From Deltaproteobacteria bacterium (lineage in GTDB: Bacteria > Desulfobacterota > BSN033 > UBA1163): 59,865 nt of DNA. The position numbers and the translations under genes are program-made. The first letter of the stretch is position 1; each line of letters begins with the position of its first letter. Of the stretch, positions 18,728 to 24,936 are shown piece by piece. The notes under the pieces were generated by a model. It saw only the letters and a program-made list of their open reading frames with translations, was not told where the DNA came from and searched no databases. Where the stretch lies: contig JAGXTA010000151.1 in the NCBI GenBank assembly GCA_018333535.1, positions 1 through 59,865 on the forward strand, in the 5' to 3' direction.

Positions 18728-21358
18728 ATGGATAAATATGGACAAAACATCTTCTCATCCCTCCGCTGGCATCGTCTTTCAGCTACTCTGATCAACACCC
18801 AGTCCTCTCCGAAGATGACGGCCCATCCGACATCTGTCATGGAGGCTATCGTTAAAGGGGTTTCCTCGGCTATAGGCCATGTAAACCCGATTATTTTCCA
18901 TATTCGCAACCAGCGACATTCGGTTCGTTTTCGGGAGGGAGACCGTTTTGTCCTTGATGTCCTGTTTTTACAGGCCACTTCCGATGAAATAGAGCGATGG
19001 AGAAACGGTCTCGCAGACTACCTTGCTGATCCTGGAACCGGGCGTAATTATGCTTTGCACGAAGCAGGGCCGGTCGAGGAGAGGTCTTATTCCGATTTGC
19101 TTCGTGAAGTCGGGCAGGTGTCCGTCGAAGGAGAGCTTTGTCTTGAATTCCTTGCTCCCGTTCCCTTTAAGCGCCCCAAGAAAACCTTCCGAACCCATCT
19201 TGACAAGGATGTCTTCATTGAAGCCTTCAAAAGCAGGTTCTCCAGGCTTTTCGGCAGGCATGTAGGCTATGCAGGGGGAGACGACGAGTTCTTTCTCCTC
19301 CCTTATTACTGGACATACACGGAGTACCGCCACCAGTCGCATTCCCAGCCCAGCCAGGTCCAGCTCATCAACGGATGCACCGGAAAGCTTTACATCAAGG
19401 GCCGGTTTTCAAACCTCCTGCCTTTTCTTTTACTCGGGGGTGAGCTCCATGCAGGGACAAAGTTTTCGAATGCCCAGGGATATTACATTCTCCACGGTGA
19501 TTCTCCCGGCTATTTTGCGGGCCACTTTCCGCGGAAGACGGCAATAATATCGGTGGTCAGAGAGGTTATCGACCGCTATGACAACGCCCTTGAGTCCTTG
19601 TCTTCGGCCGAGGGCATCCCCTTCAGCGAAGAGGCTTATGCCAATAAGATCCTGGCGGAGATCGTGAGCGGTTCTTACATGCCGGCGCCAAATACTGCTT
19701 TTTACATCAGTAAGAAAAGGGGGACTGACCGTCTTGTGGAGCAGCCGTCGCTGAAGGACCTGATCGTTCAGCAGTATCTTTTGCGAACGCTCAGTGACGT
19801 CTTTGAGCGTATTTTTGAGGAGGAGTCGATAGGATTCAGGAAGGGCGTGTCCCGTCAGAAGGCGATAGAGATGGTCCAGTCGGCAATTGCGGAGGGTTAC
19901 CAATACGTGATCGAGTCGGACATCGAGGACTTTTTCCCTTCCGTCGACCTGGACCTCCTCGGCAGGCTTCTTGATCATTACCTTCCGTCGGGAGACAGCC
20001 TCGTCAAGGGGCTTATCCTGAAGACTGTGCAGAACGGCTATGTCCTCAATGGGGCCCTTCATTGCCGCACCAAAGGAATCGCCCAGGGCAGCCCCTTGTC
20101 GCCTCTTTTGGCAAACCTCTACCTTGATTCGTTCGATGAGGAGGTCTGCCGCTGGAGCGTGAAGCTCATTCGCTATGCGGATGATTTTGTCATCATGACA
20201 AAATCGAAGGAAGAGGCCGAACAGGCGCTGTCCAGAACGGAATCCTTTCTCTCATCAGTCGGCCTTCGCATCAAGAAGGAGAAGACCGCCATACGGCATA
20301 TAGGGGAGGGGTTTCAATTCCTCGGGATGAAGTTCGGAAGGACTGAGGTCACGGTGAGCCCTGAGGAAGACCTCAAGAGGCTCCGGAAGCCCTTGTACAT
20401 TACGGAGCCCTATCTTTTTCTTGCGCTTAACGGCGAGGCCGTGGACATCAAGAAAGGGGGGAACGTCATCGAGACATTCCCCTTGCGGCGAATCAGTGAG
20501 ATCATCGCCATGGAGAAGGCCGTCTTCTCAACGGCGCTCGTGCGGAGATGCGCTGAGAACAACATTCCTTTTACCATCACCCTTGGCACAGGCTATTTCA
20601 TCACCACCATCAAGCCGGATTCAAAGAAGTACTACGACGTCGCCTTTGAGCACGGGAGGCGCTATCAGGCCCTGACCGACACTGAAATTCTCAGCATCGC
20701 CAAAGAGTTTGCCGCAGGGAAACTCTCAAATTTTGTATCTCTGTTCGCTCAGAGATACGCAAAGGGCGAACACCTCTTCCTTGCCGAGCTCCGCCGGGTC
20801 ATTGAACGGATCCATTGCGCTGGAGACATACAGGAAGTGAGGGGCCACGAAGGCTCCGCTGCGAAGAAGATATACGCTCATCTCAATGAATTTATCGACC
20901 ACAAGGAATTCCACATAATGAAACGCGACAGAAGAAGGCCGGACAGAATCAACTCCTTGCTGAACTTCGGTTTTTATCTCCTTTTCTCGCGCATCAACGC
21001 GACTGTTCGGGCGGTGGGCCTCAACCCCTATCTCGGCTTTCTCCATGCCCCTGAGGACAACTATGAATCCCTTGTGTGCGATATCGAGGAGCTTTTCCGC
21101 GCGAGCATCTGCCGCTTTATCGTAAAGATCATCAACCTCAAGACCATCGGCAAGGAGGACTTCACGGAGTCGGACCAGGGCTTTTATCTGAACAAGAATG
21201 CGAGAAAGAAGTTCCTGGACCAGCTCGAGGCTGAGATGGAGCGCAAGTCTGCGAAGAATACTCTCTCGCTCAAGGAGAACATCTACGCCCAGACGATGGT
21301 TGTCAAGAACTATATACTTGAAAATAAACCGCTTTCGTTCTATCGTTGGGAGAATTGA
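18728..21358 (+). CDS. Cas6-reverse transcriptase-Cas1 triple fusion
   Basis: The 876-residue protein joins three activities. Residues 1 to ~280 are Cas6-like, ending in the glycine-rich 'LLLGGELHAGTKFSNAQGYY'. Residues ~310-540 are a group II intron-like reverse transcriptase with motif A Asp398 (SDIEDFFPSV), motif B AQGSPLSPLLANLYL and the catalytic RYADD at 482-486. Residues ~560-876 are Cas1, with Glu708 (GHEGSA), His773 (GFLH) and Asp785 with nearby glutamates (CDIEELFR). All catalytic positions look intact. Such fusions can acquire spacers from RNA by reverse transcription, with Cas6 processing the crRNA. cas2 is separate and downstream. The gene is visibly more GC-rich than the cmr genes before it. 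Confidence 0.93.
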   Translation: MDKYGQNIFSSLRWHRLSATLINTQSSPKMTAHPTSVMEAIVKGVSSAIGHVNPIIFHIRNQRHSVRFREGDRFVLDVLFLQATSDEIERWRNGLADYLADPGTGRNYALHEAGPVEERSYSDLLREVGQVSVEGELCLEFLAPVPFKRPKKTFRTHLDKDVFIEAFKSRFSRLFGRHVGYAGGDDEFFLLPYYWTYTEYRHQSHSQPSQVQLINGCTGKLYIKGRFSNLLPFLLLGGELHAGTKFSNAQGYYILHGDSPGYFAGHFPRKTAIISVVREVIDRYDNALESLSSAEGIPFSEEAYANKILAEIVSGSYMPAPNTAFYISKKRGTDRLVEQPSLKDLIVQQYLLRTLSDVFERIFEEESIGFRKGVSRQKAIEMVQSAIAEGYQYVIESDIEDFFPSVDLDLLGRLLDHYLPSGDSLVKGLILKTVQNGYVLNGALHCRTKGIAQGSPLSPLLANLYLDSFDEEVCRWSVKLIRYADDFVIMTKSKEEAEQALSRTESFLSSVGLRIKKEKTAIRHIGEGFQFLGMKFGRTEVTVSPEEDLKRLRKPLYITEPYLFLALNGEAVDIKKGGNVIETFPLRRISEIIAMEKAVFSTALVRRCAENNIPFTITLGTGYFITTIKPDSKKYYDVAFEHGRRYQALTDTEILSIAKEFAAGKLSNFVSLFAQRYAKGEHLFLAELRRVIERIHCAGDIQEVRGHEGSAAKKIYAHLNEFIDHKEFHIMKRDRRRPDRINSLLNFGFYLLFSRINATVRAVGLNPYLGFLHAPEDNYESLVCDIEELFRASICRFIVKIINLKTIGKEDFTESDQGFYLNKNARKKFLDQLEAEMERKSAKNTLSLKENIYAQTMVVKNYILENKPLSFYRWEN

Positions 21359-21524
21359 ACTACCACCAGCTACAAGCTGGTGGATTCATTACCGACTAAA
21401 GTCGGCTAAAGAAAATACGTATCAGCACAGAAATCCTCACGAGGGAAAACCCGCAAAACCTGCACACAGTGTGCATACTAAAGTCTTCGCCTGAAGGCGA
21501 GGGTTTTCCTCCCCGAGTGAGACA
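21359..21524 (+). repeat. Hairpin-rich spacer between cas6-RT-cas1 and cas2 (IS200/IS605-like ends)
   Basis: This 166-base gap holds four stem-loops: CCACCAGC/GCTGGTGG around TACAA (21362-21382), CCGAC/GTCGG around TAAA (from 21392), TGCACAC/GTGTGCA (around 21461-21475) and TCGCC/GGCGA around TGAA (near 21486-21499). A GGTTTTCC stretch follows the last one. Terminal hairpins of this look are typical of IS200/IS605 family ends, so it may be a transposase-less derivative. It could instead be structured mRNA that tunes cas2 translation. No protein is encoded here. Confidence 0.45.
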
Positions 21525-21809
21525 ATGAGCGGGACATCGGATTACGCCGTCGTCTATGACATCACCTGCGACAGAGAGCGCACGAGGGTCGACCGTGTCT
21601 TGAAGGGGTTCGGATTTCGTGTCCAGAAAAGTGTATTCGAATGCCGCTTGAACAGGCGGGGGAAGGAGGAACTGGTCCGCAAACTTGAGGCGGTGGGGGT
21701 GAAAACGGGGTTTATCAAGATCTACCGCCTTGAATACACCTTCAGAGGGGTTGTGATCGGCGAGCGGAAAGATAAGGACGTTGACGATGGAAATGCCTTT
21801 ATTATATAG
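21525..21809 (+). CDS. cas2: Cas2
   Basis: The 94-residue protein starts YAVVYDITCDRERTRVDRVLKGFGFRVQKSVFECRL, the ferredoxin-like Cas2 pattern with the conserved Asp of the first strand (YDI) and the 'G.RVQKSVFEC' core. Cas2 is the structural dimer at the centre of the Cas1-Cas2 integrase. Here its partner is the Cas1 domain of the triple fusion. GAGTGAG lies a few bases before the ATG. The 3' half of this gene is duplicated at 23962-24130. Confidence 0.93.
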   Translation: MSGTSDYAVVYDITCDRERTRVDRVLKGFGFRVQKSVFECRLNRRGKEELVRKLEAVGVKTGFIKIYRLEYTFRGVVIGERKDKDVDDGNAFII

Positions 21810-21915
21810 TCCATTCAGAACCCCCTTCTGTCAGTTGTTGATAACTGCCGGAACGTCGGAGGTTCTGAAAATGCTCGATTTTTGTTCTTTGAAAACCGAA
21901 TATTACAAACCACCC
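21810..21915 (+). promoter_or_regulatory. CRISPR leader 1
   Basis: This AT-rich DNA lies between the cas2 stop and the first repeat. It carries a 9-base inverted repeat, TTCAGAACC (21814-21822) and GGTTCTGAA (21861-21869), enclosing a smaller CAGTT/AACTG stem. The same outer arms are kept in the leader of array 2, where other bases have changed. A leader should hold the array promoter and the integrase docking signals. A TTGTTC-containing stretch before repeat 1 might be promoter-like, but I cannot assign -35/-10 boxes with confidence. Confidence 0.7.
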
Positions 21916-22974
21916 GTCCGAAAGGGCATTCCTATCGGTAGGAACTGAAACCCATCCACGCCTCTTCGTCTTTTACGAATTGTCCGAAAGGGCATTCCTA
22001 TCGGTAGGAACTGAAACGCTCGGCTCCCAGCTGGGAAAGTCTTGTCTTGAGTGTCCGAAAGGGCATTCCTATCGGTAGGAACTGAAACGTTTCCCGGTTT
22101 CCCTGAAGTATTTCAATTCAGTCCGAAAGGGCATTCCTATCGGTAGGAACTGAAACCCAGATAGCTGAAGATCGTTTTTCTTGTTTGTCCGAAAGGGCAT
22201 TCCTATCGGTAGGAACTGAAACTTTTCATTCTCATTGCTCCTTTCTTTATGTGAGTCCGAAAGGGCATTCCTATCGGTAGGAACTGAAACTTACCATCGG
22301 CGATAGCGGTAGTCATCGTAATAAGTCCGAAAGGGCATTCCTATCGGTAGGAACTGAAACCTTAACGGTTCAACAGAATCAAGCTGTTTAGTCCGAAAGG
22401 GCATTCCTATCGGTAGGAACTGAAACTTATAATACGTTCCGATCGTCCAACCAACAGTCCGAAAGGGCATTCCTATCGGTAGGAACTGAAACAAGCAGTG
22501 AAATGGTTTAAAGTTTATATCTTTTTTGTCCGAAAGGGCATTCCTATCGGTAGGAACTGAAACTGTTTTTCAACCAGTTCTTTCTGAATGAATTGTCCGA
22601 AAGGGCATTCCTATCGGTAGGAACTGAAACCCATCGGGATTGCGATGCTCCATTAAAATTTGTCCGAAAGGGCATTCCTATCGGTAGGAACTGAAACTTT
22701 GGAACGTATTCTACGTCGCTTTTATAATAGTCCGAAAGGGCATTCCTATCGGTAGGAACTGAAACCAAAGCGTACAAACCAAAACTTATCCATTTAAGGT
22801 CCGAAAGGGCATTCCTATCGGTAGGAACTGAAACTGTCAACTGGTTTCCTCAAACCATCTTTCAAATAGTCCGAAAGGGCATTCCTATCGGTAGGAACTG
22901 AAACCCACCAGTAAAACTTTTCCCATTTTTTTTCATTTGTCCGAAAGGGCATTCCTATCGGTAGGAACTGAAAC
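21916..22974 (+). CRISPR. CRISPR array 1: 16 repeats, 15 spacers
   Basis: I count sixteen identical 36-base repeats (begin GTCCGAAAGGGC, end GGAACTGAAAC) separated by 15 spacers of 30-35 bases. Each repeat contains the hairpin TTCCTA-TCGG-TAGGAA, a plausible Cas6 substrate. Cutting just after it would leave the 8-base 5' tag ACTGAAAC typical of type III crRNAs. With cas2 and the leader on the left and the GAAAC end on the right, transcription is on the + strand. No repeat is degenerate, even at the leader-distal end, which fits an active or recently active array. Confidence 0.98.
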
Positions 22975-23420
22975 ATAATGAAGGGCGGAGGCGGAAGAAT
23001 GGAGATCCAGAGGGCCTTAGGGACGTAGGGACGTACTTAAGTTAATTAAATTTCTTAAAAACAGATGGCTGTATCACGATCGTGGGCAATTTTAACACGG
23101 ACGGCAGTCTAACGTAGGTTCTAAAACAACTTGACTGGCAAGCGCCCCGTCCCGCCAAAGCGGGATAGGCGGGGCCCCTATTTCCGTTGCCTGGCAGTAT
23201 GCCCCATTCCATTCTTCACACAAGAGATGATACACCGCCCAATTCTTTGCGAATATTGAAAAAACTGCGAGATAGAGTATAATAAACCCAGCGCCTTCCT
23301 GGAGGGTATTAAACCCCGCAGGAAGATTATTCAATGCCATTCATGGAGCACTTCAAAAAAGTGCTCCATTCATCCCAGCAGCAGAGCTGCGGGGTATTCT
23401 GGAAGGTGCTGGATAAACAA
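22975..23420. other. Non-coding stretch after array 1 with strong stem-loop
   Basis: No convincing gene is seen here. At 23144-23175 an interrupted stem-loop pairs GCCCCG with CGGGGC and TCCCGC with GCGGGA around CAAA. This GC-rich hairpin may be a dispersed repeat or a terminator for array transcription. GGGACGTA occurs twice in tandem near 23018-23033. The end of the region contains the possible upstream part of the BrnT reading frame (open from 23334). Confidence 0.5.
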
Positions 23421-23672
23421 ATGGTCGACTGGAATCGTTTCACGCCTGCTGATTTTGAGTACGACTTTGAACATGATAAATTGGGAGCACATAATGTCAC
23501 ATTTGAAGAGGCTGTTGAGTGTTTCTTTTCCGACTTTGAAGTGAGACGTAACAAATCTTACAGGGATCGTTACCAGCTCATTGGCAAGACTATTGGAGGA
23601 CGGCCACTTAAAATCATTTTTCAGCTCAAACCGGGCAAGGTGATCCGTATTATCACAGGATGGGGAATATGA
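23421..23672 (+). CDS. BrnT-like toxin
   Basis: The product of ~83 residues contains 'FEYDFEHDKLGAHNVTFEEAVECFF', 'YRDRYQLIGKTIGGRPLKIIF' and 'RIITGW', which follow the BrnT ribonuclease toxin pattern (an N-terminal Asp/Lys/Asn segment, a Gly-containing strand, a C-terminal Arg-Ile-Ile strand). The ATG at 23421 gives normal BrnT length with GGAAGG upstream; the frame is open to 23334. It ends in an ATGA overlap with the antitoxin gene. The pair sits between the two CRISPR arrays. Confidence 0.72.
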   Translation: MVDWNRFTPADFEYDFEHDKLGAHNVTFEEAVECFFSDFEVRRNKSYRDRYQLIGKTIGGRPLKIIFQLKPGKVIRIITGWGI

Positions 23673-23956
23673 GAACGAGACGCAAGACCCTCTCTGAGGA
23701 ACAAATTGATCAGTTTGTGATTTCTCAGGCAAATAACGATTCTGCCTGGGAAGATGCGATGAAGGTTACAAGGCAGAGATCGACGTCGCTATCGCTTCCT
23801 GCTGTCCTTGCCTCACGAGCTGCATTCTTCGCTCGTTTGCATCGTGAGGCAAGCCTGGAGGATTGGATTAAACGTATTATTAGGGAGCGATTGGATATCG
23901 AAGAAGCAGCCTTCGCTGGATGCAAGAGAGAACTGATCGGAAAGAACAGCCGTTGA
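23669..23956 (+). CDS. BrnA-like antitoxin
   Basis: The product of ~95 residues has a polar N-terminal half (RRKTLSEEQIDQFVISQAN) and a ribbon-helix-helix-like end, 'SLSLPAVLASRAAFFARLHREASLEDWIKRIIRERL', matching BrnA antitoxins that bind DNA and BrnT. The ATG at 23669 overlaps the toxin stop (ATGA). A GGATGGGG stretch upstream serves as ribosome binding site. The toxin-first order matches brnT-brnA operons. Confidence 0.72.
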   Translation: MRTRRKTLSEEQIDQFVISQANNDSAWEDAMKVTRQRSTSLSLPAVLASRAAFFARLHREASLEDWIKRIIRERLDIEEAAFAGCKRELIGKNSR

Positions 23957-23961
23957 CCAAA

Positions 23962-24130
23962 ATGCCGCTTGAACAGGCGGGGGAAAGAGGAACTGATCCG
24001 CAAACTTGAGGCGGTGGGGGTCAAAACGGGGTTTATCAAGATCTACCGCCTTGAATACACCTTCAGGGGGGTTGTGATCGGCGAGCAGAAAGAGAAGGAC
24101 GTTGACGATGGAAATGCCTATATTATATAG
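23962..24130 (+). pseudogene. Duplicated 3' half of cas2
   Basis: Starting at 23962 the DNA is a near copy of 21641-21809, the last ~56 codons of cas2. The frame stays open to the same stop, with conservative changes (V to I, R to Q, D to E, F to Y). The N-terminal half, with the conserved first-strand Asp, is absent, and no start signal is visible, so this is a remnant. The duplication continues through the leader into array 2, so it marks a single segmental event of more than 270 bases. Confidence 0.9.
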
Positions 24131-24237
24131 TTCATTCAGAACCCCCTTCTGTCAGATGTTAGTAACTGCCGGAACGTCGGAGGTTCTGAAAATACTTGAT
24201 TTTTGTTCTTTGAAAACTGAATGTTACAAAGCGCCAG
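24131..24237 (+). promoter_or_regulatory. CRISPR leader 2 (duplicate)
   Basis: This is a near-identical copy of leader 1 between the cas2 remnant and array 2. The 9-base arms TTCAGAACC (24135-24143) and GGTTCTGAA (24182-24190) are unchanged, while scattered bases between and after them differ. It may still direct transcription or integration. Confidence 0.7.
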
Positions 24238-24473
24238 GTCCGAAAGGGCATTCCTATCGGTAGGAACTGAAACTTCTTCCAAGAAAAACTCTTGAGCGTC
24301 TTGTAGGTCCGAAAGGGCATTCCTATCGGTAGGAACTGAAACTCTTTTCTTTTTGGAGCACTGGTGAGTTCTATGCGTCCGAAAGGACATTTCTATCGGT
24401 AGGAACTGAAACTTCAATCTCTTTTAATCTTTCAATTACCTTTTGTCCGAAAGGACATTCCTATCGGTAGGAA
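24238..24473 (+). CRISPR. CRISPR array 2: 3 full repeats plus one decayed terminal repeat
   Basis: The repeats start at 24238, 24307, 24377 and 24445 and enclose three spacers of 33, 34 and 32 bases. The first two repeats are identical to those of array 1. The third has two substitutions (GGGC to GGAC and a C to T). The fourth has one and loses identity after TAGGAA near 24473. Decay at the leader-distal end is the usual sign of an old trailer, and the intact leader-proximal repeats suggest the array could still work with the same Cas6. Confidence 0.95.
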
Positions 24474-24556
24474 TTAGCTCCTTGGGTCGTTTTCCAAGAT
24501 TGTCAGAATTTCTCAATGGGCAGGGAGAAAAGATTCTAAGTGGAGAAAAAGAAGTA

Positions 24557-24810
24557 AAATGATAGGTTCAGGGGTTTGATTGCAAGGGCTCAAGGGATAA
24601 AAATCAAGAAGTCTAACCTGGTATGGGACGACTGGGAGCGATTTTCATTATGGCAGAATACGAAGATGAAGATGGGGGGGGCTAATCGGCTCTGTTGTGT
24701 TTGAAGGCAATCTGGAAGAGTTCTTGCCCTTTCTTCTTCTTGGCGAGTATATCCATGTGGGGAAAGGGACGAGTTTCGGTCTCGGCAAGTATAAGATCGA
24801 CCGGACATGA
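24557..24810 (+). pseudogene. Frameshifted C-terminal remnant of a stand-alone cas6
   Basis: Two frames together spell the C-terminal half of a Cas6 protein. The first reads 'SNLVWDDWERFSLWQNTKMKMGG' up to a run of eight G at about 24673-24680. The second continues 'LIGSVVFEGNLEEFLPFLL' and 'LGEYIHVGKGTSFGLGKYKI' to a TGA at 24808. The final segment is the glycine-rich loop of Cas6. A +1 slip in the G-run breaks the frame, and no N-terminal part is found. It is related to, but clearly different from, the Cas6 domain of the triple fusion. It lies just beyond array 2. Confidence 0.75.
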
Positions 24811-24917
24811 TTCGCTCTAATCTCATTCCAATGAATTGGCTTATGGTAGTTTTAGATTTGACCCCTGAAATTCTGATGATTTCAGGCTTATCTTCATCCC
24901 TGCTGTTATCAGCGGGA

Positions 24918-24935
24918 CTTCCTAACGGGGTAAAA
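24918..24935 (+). repeat. Short repeat at the end of the first ATPase gene
   Basis: CTTCCTAACGGGGTAAAA ends one base before the ATPase stop codon on the opposite strand. It is the inverted partner of TAAACCCCGTTAGAAAG at 27560-27576 on the other side of the gene (one mismatch in the core). Related half-sites occur at 27583-27595, 27704-27720 and 58391-58401. Confidence 0.6.
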
Positions 24936-24936
24936 A

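Noticed and set aside
19430..20062. 210-codon frame on the - strand opposite the reverse transcriptase
   Set aside because: It lies wholly within the strongly supported Cas6-RT-Cas1 gene and shows no recognisable domain; GC-rich genes often give antisense frames.
19600..20400. Retron or diversity-generating retroelement
   Set aside because: The RT motifs sit between Cas6 and Cas1 domains in one protein and no msr/msd or template repeat is present, so it is a CRISPR RT.
22427..22729. Spacer 8 and spacer 12 share GGAACGTATT in opposite orientation
   Set aside because: Only ten bases are shared, too few to claim overlapping protospacers by eye.
22291..22840. Open frames on the - strand inside CRISPR array 1 with repeated FQFLPIGMPFRT-type peptide
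   Set aside because: The repeated peptide is only the translation of the 36-base CRISPR repeat read backwards, without ribosome binding sites.
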